Source: Adenanthera pavonina (Eukaryota; Streptophyta; Magnoliopsida; Fabales; Fabaceae). From it: 64,000 nt of DNA. This document shows, piece after piece, positions 50,196 through 62,341 of the stretch. Each line of letters opens with the position of its first letter. Positions within the stretch are counted from its first letter, which is position 1. The notes below the pieces were generated by a model. The model made no database searches. It worked only from the letters and a program-made list of their open reading frames with translations, and had not been told where the DNA came from. The stretch spans positions 11,766,001 through 11,830,000 of the forward strand of contig JAIVEN010000014.1 of NCBI GenBank assembly GCA_026686845.1. Direction: 5' to 3'. A program made the position numbers and the translations under genes.

Positions 50196-50725
50196 TAATT
50201 ATCTTTGACCTATAAAACCTACTTTGATTTCGGTGAATTATTGGGACTCATTTATCTAAATTTTTTCACCAAAAAAGTATAAAATAAGATTACTGCATAA
50301 TCAGAGAAGAAAGCAATTTACTTGTTTAAAATAATTTAACCACAATAGTATTCATTTATTAATTTCTTTTATTAAAGTAAATGAAATGCGGGTCATACAC
50401 GGAGCCGCTTTATTACAGGATTTTCTTTTTCGGAATACACTATATTAAAATATATAGCTGAAAAGTATATAAAAAAATATTTATATATATATAGCTGAAC
50501 AAGAAAGCCGATTGTGTTTGGCTTTTGGCAAGGGGCAAGAAGTAATGTTATTGATGAGATCTGGGAACTTATCATGAAAAATTGGGTCATATACTCTATA
50601 TGTTTATGAAAATGAATGAATGTGCTTAATTAGCATTTTAGATACATTGAATTTATTGTGATTTTTTTTGTTTTGAAACAACGTCCTATTAATTGTCGGT
50701 TTATTATGGGCATTGATGGGGGATA
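50196..50725. repeat. P450 upstream module R, copy directly above gene C
   Basis: Second copy of 46768-47396, with a roughly 100-bp deletion between short AATG repeats. It joins the gene C leader at TAAT, so it forms the proximal promoter of gene C. Both copies contain AGCTGAACAAGAAAGCCG and ACTTTGATTTCGGTG phrases. A related block is also seen upstream of gene D at 56525-56720. Confidence 0.88.
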
Positions 50726-51039
50726 AAAGCGCTCCTCTATATCTTCCTGTACTACTTTCTTTTTTTTATGTGTCATTTAACACATATTAAAAAATATAAT
50801 TAATATATTAAAATTTATTTTAAAATATTTAATATATCTTTCAATAAATAAAAAATAAAAAAATAATTAATATTATCTTTGATTTTAAAAAAATAGATAA
50901 AAATATAAATAAATAATAATAATTAATATTGTCTTAAAATTTAAAAGTAACTGTTAAATAGAAATAAAAATTTTAAAAAATGACAAATAAAAAAATGAAA
51001 GGAGTATAATCTAGGTTCCTCCTAGCCTTTCTTTAAAAA
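50726..51039. other. AT-rich spacer above gene C
   Basis: Between modules R and Y. AT-rich with a CTACTTTCTTTTTTTTATG-type low-complexity stretch; possibly a decayed MITE. No gene. Confidence 0.4.
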
Positions 51040-51600
51040 AAATTATGATTGAGAATATAATACAATGTCTGAAAGAAGTCATTTACACAATAAGACAAAT
51101 TGGGTAAGGATCTTGTCTAAAACAGGATCTTTTGAAAACAACAATACAACAATATGATTTTTTTTAAATAATTTTAAATTATTATATTTAATTTTGATAA
51201 TCTGAAATTTTTATTTGTATTTTTTCACATTTAATTATTGTCTTTTAAAAGTTTTATAATTAAAAAAATATTTTGTGCATTACATTCTTACAATAAAAAT
51301 CATTATAAACCAACAAAGTTATGGGATAATTGGTAGAATTAAGTATAATGTCTTAGGTTCGGTCATTGACTGTGTGTATGGACAAAATTTTAATGGGAGA
51401 AGTAAAACCTACTTCAATAATCTTTATATCTTGAAAGAATTAATCATTAACTATCGGATAAAAGATACTTTGCTGCTCACAAAAATCATTAAAATCATAA
51501 GAAATAGCTTATTTATATAAAATTTAAACAATTTGAAACAGTTAAAATAAAAGCATCAAATAGAATCTAAATTTTATAATGTATTATGTGTACACTATAA
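51040..51600. repeat. P450 upstream module Y, copy above gene C
   Basis: Aligns with 22725-23505 and 59220-59770. Shared phrases are GGATCTTGTC, CTTTTGAAAACAACA, and a following AT-rich run. It is interrupted by a 175-bp insertion (51306-51480). Confidence 0.65.
51306..51480 (+). mobile_element. Short SINE-like insertion in module Y
   Basis: 175 bp absent from the other two Y copies and flanked by an 11-bp direct repeat AAAAATCATTA (51295-51305 and 51481-51491). Inside, GGGATAATTGGTAG and GGTTCGGTCATTG resemble tRNA-type A and B boxes at plausible spacing. Size, duplication and boxes fit a SINE, but there is no clear A or T tail. Confidence 0.45.
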
Positions 51601-51674
51601 AACTTTAGATTGGTGACCATAAAATCTAGAAAAAATAAAAATTGAATATGAATTAAAGAGGAATAGAGATATAA

Positions 51675-51823
51675 ATGGGAGACCGAGCAAGGCTGGTGGC
51701 TTTAATCGTAATATCATCATCATAATATGCATAGGCTTGGCTTGCCCTTACTCTGTGTCATTTCATTCCCTTCAGTCTCAGCAAAACGTTTTCTTGCGAC
51801 CATTCTAAGCACAACATTTACCC
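51675..51823 (-). pseudogene. CYP82-type P450 relic (exon 1 fragment)
   Basis: 51681-51720 corresponds to the end of P450 exon 1 (codons of IKATSL with a donor-like edge). 51731-51750 encodes the GQAKP stretch, and 51770-51823 encodes NVVLRMVARKRFAETEG. The parts between are deleted relative to gene B. Exon 2 is missing, and the rest of exon 1 is absent above 51823. It is on the same strand as its neighbours, so it is the leftover of another tandem copy between C and D. Confidence 0.82.
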
Positions 51824-53384
51824 CCTCTTTATCATTCATCACCTACAAATTAATTAAACAAGTATACTGACAATTAATTGCTTTGTCACGTAAATCAACA
51901 TTTATGCACACGCGAAGCACGATTTTCTTGTTTTCTAAAAAAAATTTATTAGTATACCCCAACTTCTTTCAATAATGCAAAATAGTCTATTCCGCATACC
52001 AAATTACAGCACAGCTTCTTAATAATGCCAACAAAAAAAGGTATTTCTTCTATCACATAGTTTCTAAAGACCCTTGTATTAAAGACCAAAACAATATTCT
52101 CGAAAACCCCTTACAAAATGGAGTGGAGGAAGTATAAGATGCTTATAATGGACCAAGAGAAATGCATTACGTACCCCCGCTCGAGTTTCACTATAGCTAG
52201 GAATATCCGGTTTCCTCCTCATTTGATTTAATATACTTAAAATTTACGATTTATCGAACTTTCCAGTACTAAACGCCGCAAGCGCATGAGAAGGCGGTCT
52301 GATTATTTATTGCACTCGGTGGCAAGTACAAGTAAGTGGCTGCTTATAATTAATCTTTCTTGAAGCTTTAGACGGTTAGGAGGGACCAACTCTTCGGGAA
52401 TCAGGACCTTCACCCGCCTGGACCTCGAGTGGATCTCCTCCGGAAAATGCAGTGCAAGAATAATGCATGCAATAATGGTTAAGAATGAACTGTAAAATTT
52501 AAAGGTTGACCCAGGAGAATTAAATGAATTGTGATATTAATTGGATGTAACATTTACATGATTCAAATATTTGTAATATGATTTACCAGTCTAATTAAAT
52601 TTGTAATATTATTTTCACTTTAAAATATATATTCAAATATTTTAATCGAAGAACCTAAAAAAAACCTTATGAATAAAAAATTACATCAAAATCCAATCTC
52701 TCGTGAAACAAGCTGCGCATTAATTATGTTTGCTACTGAGAAACAGTGCATACAAATCAGCATTTTATCAGGGAACTAACGTAATTAGCTCAGGTTTTAT
52801 TTATAATAATTACTATCGAACTCTCAAGTCTCAACTAGTCCATATGCAATATTATTTTTAATATCTACATATATATATATATGCTCTCTTTGGTCCATCT
52901 TATAAGACATTTTGTATGATAATTTTTTTATCCAAAATATAAGGTATTAGATATTTTTCTTTCTATTTTACCCGTCTTAAATGATTCTTCTATCCGTATT
53001 TATAACCTTACAATGATAATAGAATGAGATATTTAATAAGGATAAAATAAAAAAATAAGTACTTTTTGTATTAATTTTAAGTGAAAAAATGATTTTCTTA
53101 ATATACGTGTAATTAATATAAAATATTTTATAATGTTGACTGAAGAGAGTATATAATTTAAAAACACATATAATATAAAAACACTAACAAATTAACCAAA
53201 CTATTTAGGAGTAATCAATAGTATTACCCATTTTTCAGACTCCGTGCAACACATTGACCACACTAGTTTACTATAAACTCACAACTAAGCACGTGACATT
53301 AACATGTGAGGATAAAAAACAGAGTTCTAAATACTACTGAAAAACTTATAAATAAATACATTATTCAACCCTCATTTTTCTCCT
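51824..53384. other. Intergenic between the relic and gene D
   Basis: AT-rich. I see no gene or definable transposon. 52260-52450 is somewhat GC-richer but without a recognisable product. Confidence 0.5.
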
Positions 53385-55474
53385 TTATGCATAAAGATGA
53401 GGGGAGAGACGTGGGGTAAGAAGGACATGCAATGGTGAGGCTTTGATGTCAGTCAGGCCGACTTGTTCTCGCATATCCACTGGTTGGTTATTAGGTGTTG
53501 CAATATCAAAGCCATGCAGCAGATTGGCAAGTGTGAGTTGCATCATTTGGAGAGCAAATGAGATTCCAGGACATATTCTTCTGCCCGCACCAAAGGGAAT
53601 CAGCTCAAAATTCTGGCCTCTCAAGTCTGCACCCTTGTGGGTTGTGAGGAATCTCTCTGGCCTAAACTCCAATGGATCTTGAAATACATGCGGGTCTCGA
53701 TGGAGTTTTGAGAGGTTGGTCAAGAGACGCGTGCCAGAGGGTACATGGTACCCACCCACCATGCAATCTTTCACAGACTCGTGTGCTACACCTAGTGGTG
53801 CAGCTGGGTACAGGCGCATGGTTTCTTTGAGGATGGCTTGGAGATAAGGAACGTTCTTTAAGTCTGAATCTGCCACAATCCTTTCTCTCCCAACTTGCGT
53901 GTCAACTTCATGAACCGCCTTTTTTAGGACTTCAAGGTTGTTCAGAAGCAAAGATAGAGCCCAAGTTAGTGTCACTGTTGTTGTGTCCGTCCCACCTAAA
54001 ATTAGGGCCTGCAAATTTACCATTTAACTTTCAGTTTTAATTTTGCAAAATTGGCCTCAGTGAAAACCAGCTACGATGTGCTCATTAAATTTGACATAGA
54101 TCCCTAATTCCCATTTAAAAACCTCAATTCATATGTTTTCTTGTACTGAGAGTCAGTCAGTACGTAAAACGGGATCCGCGAATAAACATTTTTTTTAATA
54201 CGTACAACTAGCATATAAACTTAATTTGGACAGTCTCATTGAGAGATTATTGCATGGAGATCTCTCCCAGATTGTAGTGCGAAGCCCAGTGTCATTGAGA
54301 GAGATCTTGTTGGGGGTTTTGAGGAAGCAGACATGATTCTTAGAAGACTTAAAGTTTAGCCTCTAAAGAGCTTCATCCAGATAGAGCAATAATAAGAAGA
54401 GGCAAATAATATTAATTTGTGACAACTCAGTAGAAATTAGAAAGTTAAAAATTGAATATAAATTAAAAAAAGGATTAGAGATATATGTGAAGGACTGACC
54501 AGGCTTGTAGCTTTAATTATAGTATCAGCATCGTGGCCATCGATCATTTCAGCTTCATCAAAGATAGAAAGAAGCACGTCCATGAAGTCGCTATGCTTAG
54601 GCTTAGATTGCCCTGAACCAGGGTCCCTGTTGCGTTTGTGCTCATCCAACCAAAACTGAATAAATTGGTCTAACTCTTTTGCTGTCTTCTTCATGGCCTT
54701 CTCTTGCCCATCCAAATCCAGCCACCTCAAATACGGCAACGCATCTGAAATCACGAATGATCCACCCAGATCGAAGAACTCCCTTAGTGCTTTTGATAGT
54801 GTCGTTTCGTTCCTTTCAGTCTCAGCAAAACGTTTTCCTGCGATCATCCTAAGCACAACATTTGAGGTTGTGTCCCCAAACCATTTCTTCATCTCACATG
54901 ACAGAGCCACTGATTGCAAATTCTGATCACTATTATTGTTCAACTCTACCCAACGATCATACGTATCTTTCATGGCAGACTTCACCTCGGACTCCCTCAC
55001 ATGTTTGAGCATCTCCAGGCGATGGTTGGAGAGGAGCTCCAGCGTGGCGATCTTGCGCAAGTGACGCCAATAGTCCCCGTAGGGACTTAACCCGAACATG
55101 GCGAAGTTGTAGCCCATGACTTCAAAGGCTAACAATTTGGGACGGCTAGCAAATGCTTTGTCGTTCACAGTGAAGCATTCCTTAGCAATCTCCCAACTGC
55201 TCACAACCAAGGTTGGGTGGACGCCAAGCCTTACGGTGAAGATTGGTCCGTACTTGTCGGCCATGTTGCCTAAAGTGATGTGCGGGGGGTGCGGACCACC
55301 TAATAGGTGGAGGTGCCCAATCACGGGCCATGCCCCGCCAGCTTCCGGTGGTGGCTTTTTGGTGGTGGTTTTGTTTCTGCTGCTTCTTGATATGGAGAAA
55401 ATGGCGTAGAGAAAGAGTAACAATCCAAGGATGCAAAACGGAATGCTTGATTGCCTGGAGATTATTAAGTCCAT
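53385..55474 (-). CDS. Gene D: CYP82-family cytochrome P450
   Basis: Exon 1 is 55474-54500 (donor GTCAGT) and exon 2 is 54008-53385 (acceptor TGCAG, stop TAA). The intron is 491 bp, phase 0, at the same position as in A-C. The product is 532 residues from MDLII, the only conserved start here because the neighbouring Met codon of A-C is ATA. Seen: membrane anchor, hinge PPPEAGGAWP, C-helix YWRHLR, I-helix GGTDTT, KETMR, FRPERF and heme loop PFGAGRRICPG with Cys471. It is complete by all visible motifs. It is closer to A than B and C are in parts of exon 2 (HGFDIATP, GQNFELI). Expected to be an ER-anchored monooxygenase; substrate unknown. A MITE sits about 170 bases above the ATG. Confidence 0.94.
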
Positions 55475-55639
55475 GGCTATGGTATCTCTGTATCTGGTGC
55501 TATGTATATGGCTTCCTGCAAAGGAGCAGTGACCATTTATAGAAAAGTGTAAATGTCTATTGAACAAAGTTTCAGCAAAGTGTTCACTCTTTGTTGGCGA
55601 AATAAAGGAATCTCGGTGGCTCTGGAGGCGGCCGGTTAT

Positions 55640-56070
55640 ATCCTGCATGTCGGGTTTGTCAAGGAGATCAGGAAACCCGGTGTCATCTAATCCCACTATT
55701 TATATAATTTAATATGTTTTTAAAAAAATTTATATAATATTTTTATTCATACAACATATGAAATAAAAGGATTATATTATTATTGTGGATATTTTTAGAA
55801 ATTTAATTTTTTAATTTTATTTAAAATTTTATATTGATTTTTTAATATTGTGTAAATATTATATTATTATTAAGTATTTATAATTTTAACAAATCTTATT
55901 TTTTATTATAATATTATTTTTTAAGGAAATGTGTTTTGGAAGAATGTAACTATATTTTTATTAATAAATAAAATTAACTTATTTTTTATTTTTAAATACA
56001 TGTTGGGTTGGTCCAATCTCACAAAGATCGAGTATCGGGTTAACAATTAACCCGATCTTATCACATTCAT
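55640..56070. mobile_element. MITE-like insertion in the gene D upstream region
   Basis: GC-rich left part (GGCGGCCGGTTATATCCTGC...), an AT-rich core matching 21500-21840, and a right part with CGAGTATCGGGTTAACA. It separates the gene D leader from module X (56072). A clear target duplication was not found. Confidence 0.5.
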
Positions 56071-56071
56071 A

Positions 56072-56720
56072 GGCTCAACATATTAATTTTTATAGTGAGA
56101 TGATAGATTTTTATCTTTTTAAGGAAAGAAAATATGCATCGTTAAATCTCACCCTCTTTAGCCTAGATGTTAGAGTTTTTTTTTTTTATTTTAAAAATAG
56201 ATTGCACTATTCTTTATACGTTAAAAAATAAATTATTATATATATTTTAATCAAAATATTTCATTTTATTATTTATATGATATGTCAAGTTATAAACATT
56301 TTTCTAATTTTTTAATTAAATAAATAATTTTTAATTCTTTTATAAAAAATATATTTTTAAGCAATAAGTAAAAATTTTATCATAAGATGTTTTATTAATT
56401 TATATTGTGAATATAAAATTGATATTTTCTTGAATATGTTGATAATATTTTAACTTAAAAAAAGATATACTTATATAAATAATAGAACAAAACATTGTCT
56501 ATTTGAAACTTGTTGTGGAAGGGATGAGCTAAAATAATTAATTATCCACAATAGTATTCATTTATTGATTATTTTATTCTTAATTTTGAATTCTTAATTA
56601 TCCACTATATATTAATTATTATTAGCAGAGAAGACTAGAAAGGAAAGCCGATTGCGGGCAAAATGGGCAAGGAGAAGCCTGACGTGATTTGGTATGCCGG
56701 ATGAAAACTGGGCCACAGCG
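56072..56720. repeat. P450 upstream modules X and R beside gene D
   Basis: 56072-56528 aligns with module X (43047-43537). Directly after it, 56525-56720 resembles module R (CCACAATAGTATTCATTTATT, AAAGCCGATTG, GACGTGATTTGG). This adjacency is the likely ancestral order of the P450 upstream flank. Confidence 0.65.
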
Positions 56721-56888
56721 TTGAAGGGGCATTCCGATGACTTGCTCTTCATAAGCGGAAGCGCAGACATCTATGGTCCAACTGACGACACAACATCTGA
56801 CTTAAGTAGAAGATATAGATCACATCATGAGAAAATGTGACTTGCAAATTTGCAAGAAAATGTTGGCAGCGAGTTCTTCCAAGACACG

Positions 56889-57380
56889 TAGAGCCGTCAA
56901 AATGGGTCAAGTCCGACGGGTCAGTCCGAAAAGCCCGAAAAATGAACGGGCTCGGATCTAAATTTTGGGAGTAAATATATAATCCGGGCTTTTTGGGCCC
57001 GGCCCGTTTAGGCCCGGCCCGAGCGGGCCACGGGCCGGCCCGAAAGCCCGAGACTTTTTTATTTTTTAGTTTAAAATATTAAAAAATACATATTATTTTA
57101 TCAATTAATGATATATAAATTATAAAATTTAAATATTATGTTAATTTTTAATGAATTATGATGATAATTAGTTATATTAATTTAAATTATGATGATAATT
57201 AGTTGTATCAATTTAAATAATTGTATAAAAAAAATTTATTAAAAAACATAAAAAAAATATTAAAAAATTAAAAAAAGCCCACGGGCCGGCCCGTAGGCCC
57301 GTCCACGCGGGCTCGGTCTTGGAAAACCAAACCCGTTTTTCAATTCAAGCTTTTTAGCCCGGCCCGAATTGACAGTTCTA
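56889..57380. mobile_element. Non-autonomous hAT element (MITE)
   Basis: 492 bp with ends TAGAGCCGTCAAAATGGG and, reversed, TAGAACTGTCAATTCGGGC. Inner GGCCCGGCCCG blocks surround an AT-rich core. A perfect 8-bp target duplication AAGACACG flanks it (56881-56888 and 57381-57388). Same general type as 4619-5155. Confidence 0.9.
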
Positions 57381-57739
57381 AAGACACGTATGCAACGTGG
57401 TTTTCACTTCACATGACGGCTTTCAGCAGACGGCTTACGTAATGGCAAATAAAGTGTGTGAGAAACAAGGAGGAAGGTCAATGACGGAATCAAATGCTTC
57501 AATTTTTTCATAATTCAAATGGTAGAAGATTACTGTTTATTATGAAATGGAGGGGAAACAATTGAAATATCCTTATTATTTTAGTTTTGAATTTCTTGAC
57601 ATTAGATGTTTTGTTAGGGGGAAAAGCATGAGAAAACAATAGGGGAAATGCCCAACTTTCAAGCGTGTCACGATATGATTAAAAAGCTGGGGATTGATTT
57701 TTCATCTTCCAGTGCGCCGCATCAGGACAAAACCCAAAG

Positions 57740-58083
57740 ACCCTGTTTGGTTTGAGTTTTTTTAAAGGGAATAGGAGGCCTTCTTATTTGGTTCTTAAAA
57801 TTGGAAGGAATTGAAGAAGATTTAATTCCCCCCAATCCTCTCTCCCATTCTTTTATTGCTTCCCCCCAATTTGGGATTTTTTGAAGAGGATTAAGTTTTA
57901 TTACTTAATCTCTTTCAATTCCTTATAATTCCTTCCTGAACCAAATAAAATTTCATTAAAATTCCTCCAATCTCTTTCCCTTGAATTCCATCAAACAAAT
58001 AAATTTTAAAATCTTTCTAATTTCTCTCCCTTCAATCACCTTCATTAAAATTCTTTTAATCGTGTCAGCTTAATCAAACACAG
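57740..58083. mobile_element. MITE candidate with CTGTTTGG-type ends
   Basis: Starts ACCCTGTTTGGTTT and its reversed end reads CTGTGTTTGATTA, resembling Harbinger/hAT-type MITE ends. CCAAAG is present on both sides. The interior is rich in AATTCC/TTCAATTCC phrases and partly self-complementary. Superfamily uncertain. Confidence 0.5.
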
Positions 58084-58088
58084 CCAAA

Positions 58089-58760
58089 GGAAATATGACG
58101 TATGGGAACCAAGGTAGATTTTTAAATTCCCATAAGGACCAGAAATTTTTGAAACATCGCAGAAAAACTCAGGTCCTTCTCTGGCAAAGAAAATTTTTGT
58201 GATTCCCAAAATTGCCCCTAGGTGACCTCGGTGCACAACTCAAAGTAGAAACGTATTCTGTGCAAAAAAAAAAGATCACAAACCCTTGGAAGATCATGTT
58301 GATGCTTGGCTTGAGGAAATAGAAAATATATTGGGAACAGATTTTTTATTTGCAGCTCAATGTGAGTGAAATGTTGGAATGGGTTCGTAGGCCGTCCTGA
58401 ATTGGTTCACCATTAAAATTGATCCATAGAAAATTAGTTGAATAATTGATAAAATTATTCCAATAAAAGCGTTACACTATTCAAAAATTTCAAGGTCTCA
58501 TACTGACACTCCATTCCCCAAATGTATTTTCCATGTCCTTGAGATTCGTATCAACATAATCTTTCAAGGTTTATGGTTTTTTTTGGCACAGAATGCATTT
58601 TTGCTTTTAGTTGTGAACCAAGGTCCCCTAAGGGCATTTTTGGGAAGCACAAAACATTTCTTTGACAGAAAAGAACCTAGATCTTTTTTAGATGTTTCAA
58701 AAATTTCGAGTCCTTTTAGGAGTTTAACATTCTACCGAGATCCCCATACGTCATTTCCCC
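58089..58760. mobile_element. Long-inverted-repeat (foldback-type) element
   Basis: Arms 58089-58270 and 58577-58760 are reverse complements over about 180 bp. Paired phrases include ATGACGTATGGG, GAAATTTTTGAAACATC and TTCCCAAAA(T/A)TGCCC. A 306-bp loop lies between. Arms this long suit a small MULE-type or foldback transposon; no clear target duplication was found. If transcribed it would fold into a long hairpin. Confidence 0.75.
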
Positions 58761-59219
58761 ATAACTCTTTTTCCTCTGCCTTTTCTTTTTTCTTTTTTGA
58801 TACATTCTTTTTTACATAAGGTATTTTGAACGATTTTTCTTAATTCACAGTATAATATAAGGTACTCATGTAGTGATTTTTTCAATTTTGCCACTCATTT
58901 ATTATATTATCAATATTGTAACTTATATTATATTTAATAAAAAAAGTGAAATTAATAAGGGTAAAACTAAAAATTTTTAATTTTTTTTTAAATTTAAGAA
59001 TGTAACAGAAATTTTTTAATATGCTTGAAAATAACCACAACTATGACACTTTATAAGATGGATAAGAGGAAGTACCAAATATGAGTTTGGTTTCAAGTTT
59101 GTAAATTTAGGGTAAAACAATTTCTTTCACACCAAACATTATTCAGTAAAATGCACTAAGTATCATCTTTCTATCTTTATTTTCATTTCATTATAAAATT
59201 TTCCTTTAAACCATATGTG

Positions 59220-59770
59220 GCCTAAAAGTTGATGATGAAGAATATAATAAGAAGTTTAAAAGTCATCATTATCCCCGTCGTCACGTTCACAAATCAACAA
59301 GATAAGGTGAAGATATTGCCAAAATCATGATCTTTTGAAAACAACAGTACAAATAATCTATTCTTTTTAAAATAATTTTAAATTATTCATATTTAATTTT
59401 CATAATTTAAAATATTTGGTTTATTATTATTATTACTATTATTTTTAATTTTATAATTTAAAAACATTTTATGTATTACATTTTTCTAATAAAAGGTTTT
59501 TGAATTTTCAAAAAATAATTTAATTATATAAAATGTAAACAAATTAAAACAGCCAAATATTTTTTTTGAATCAATATCAAATGAAAAAATCACTTGAAAA
59601 CAAATATAAGATATAAAATGTGTAGTAAATCACACTCTTCATGAATCACAAACAGTATAACGCACTCTATATACTGTGTAATATAAAAATAATGTACAAT
59701 ACAAATCAATTTGTGTAGTCAACAAAGTTGGCTTAATAATTTAGTTCCCGTTTGATTTATCTTTTTATAA
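59220..59770. repeat. P450 upstream module Y, copy above gene D
   Basis: Aligns with 51040-51600 and 22725-23505 (ATCTTTTGAAAACAACAGTAC; GTGTAGTCAACAAAGTTGG near the end). It is separated from module R of gene D by three transposon insertions between 56889 and 58760. Confidence 0.65.
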
Positions 59771-62300
59771 AAGTACTTTTAGAATAATTATAATTTATAA
59801 AAATAAAATTTATATAAAAATAAAGAAATTTATTAAAAATCTATTTGGATAAAAAAAAAATAATAGTTAAAAACTATGATTTGTTTTGTAAAAATGCAAA
59901 TTAAATATGCCCTTAGAGGTTAAATTCACTGTTGAATCTGGATACATGGATATTAAAGTAAGACATGTTAAATAAGGCCCAAAACTTGACAGCGTTATTG
60001 CCCATATGCTTTGATCTGCCACATTATTTATTTGGGTCATAAATGCTCAATGATGCTCAATAGTAGCCCAAATGGTTTTCTGAACACTACACTTGAATTC
60101 ACGTTGCGTGCTTATCATATTTGATACAATGAGGAGCACCATCCCCTCATCACAATCAAAACCATTTAAAATTAGATGATTCAAATCTAATTTAATTTTA
60201 TTATTATATTTTTAATATATTTTTATATTATTAGATGTAGAATCTAAAATAAAAGTAATTTTATAATTATCCCTTTAAAAAAAAATGATGTTATCATTTA
60301 AAAAAAATTAAATTAAAAAACTTTAAATTTGGACCATTTAGATTAAAACTGGATAGTTCAAATTTCATCAGAGTGATGAGCACCATGCTTACCACCCTAA
60401 TGAGTATAGAATTTGAATTACTAGGTTTTTTACTCATTCATCTCATGTACATTATACAGAATAAATTACAAAATTTGAGGAATAAATCATATTATAATTT
60501 GTTATGTTTTTTTGGGCCACAAATTTGTTATATATTTGATATTTTAGAATTTACATCGATATTAATATTGATGTCACATTGATCTATGTATATATTTTTT
60601 GTCCCGCTACCAATTCGAACTTGCAGGAAAGGGTGTAGAACACAAACGAACAAGCCGAAAGTCTTCAAGGCCACTGTTCAGGTTCTGATTAACATTTCTC
60701 AACTGTTCAAACCTATGATGCATAGGTACAGGTGCAAGTATGATATGATATGTTGAATGCAATAAATTTTAAAATTTTAAAATATAGGTATGAGAAATAT
60801 ACATTTAAAATTTATGTATATATTCAACACATTAATATATCTAAGATAAAAATATAACAAAAATTGAGTTTAAATAAATATTTTAAAAGCAACATAAAGA
60901 TATTTAAAATAAGAAATTAAAAATTAAGTTTTTCAATAAGATTTAAGTGATTTTAAAACTTTGTAAAGAAAAAAAAAGTATATATTTATTATATGTGTCG
61001 TGAAATATAGTATGAAAATATAGTATGAGTTTCGTATATAATATATATCGAATACAAATATGTCTAATTTTTTAAGTATCGATGCAATAAAGGTTCAAAA
61101 ATTCTACTTCAATGTCTAATACCCCTATCTATTGAGCTTTTAAACAAATATATAACAATTTTAGTATACTCTCAGTTTTTTATTGTGCTAGGAAAAAAAT
61201 ACACAGGCATCAACTTAAGAAATTTGCCCCTATTTCAACACAAACAGTGAATTAATAGTATATTATATATGTGAGGATTTTGCTTTTATAATATATATTG
61301 ATGATTCAATCAAAATATTTATAAAGCAGCTTTCGAGTCATATTAAAACCTTTTATTTTTCTTCTTGAAGAAGGAAATGCCAAATTAAAATTTCTCTTTT
61401 GAAATAGAAATATTAGTGCATATTTTTCTTAAGAAAAAATATACATGATATCTCTAGCTAAAAATTCAGAAACCTATGTCTCCTCTTTTATCCTTGCTGG
61501 CACCATGAATTATGTGATTGTTTTATACACACACACTTACTGTGCTTTTAATTTGTACTAAAATTAAAAAATAAATAAATAATCATTATAAATATTTATT
61601 TCGAGGGGTGGCCAAACATTAATACTCTGGATAAAAGCAGTGATGTAATAATTTGTTAAGCTGTTTTTCTCACAATTTATTGTCTAGAGAAAAGTTAAAA
61701 ACAAAACCAAATCAACAAGGTGCAAGTCTCTAGGTATAGCGGAGAAGCTAGCATGCATAACAATATGATTGGTGTAATATTAATAAAACCACGAAAAATG
61801 CATATATGGATGAAGCCAATTTTATTTTACGAGAAATGAACATAAACCAGAAAGCCTAGCCTGCATGTGATTAATGAAAGAGATGAATGAATCAGAACTC
61901 AGAAGATACATACGAGTACGTGGTGGAGCCTCCTTCTTCCGGATAAATTAATTAATTGAACGCCAAGACAAGAGTCTTGGCCCCAGGGCAGAAATGAATG
62001 AATGAACCAATGGCACGTATATAAATTTCTGAAATGTCAGGGATCGATATGGATCCTCTGAAACGTCAAGAGGATATTGTAAAATGGTGAAAACATAATT
62101 CATGTCAAACGATTAAATCTTTTTATTTTTTTTACTGTCTTGCTAGTTTTTGTAAATATTATGTTTAATTTAATTAATTATATGTTATCTCTTAGTATTG
62201 AAATGAGGTATTGTGAGGCTCTCAATCTCTTTTTGCTTTATTCCAATTCTTATTTAAGAGGGCGATATTGTAAGTTCATTTCATTAGAAATATCTGATTT

Positions 62301-62341
<41 letters not shown>

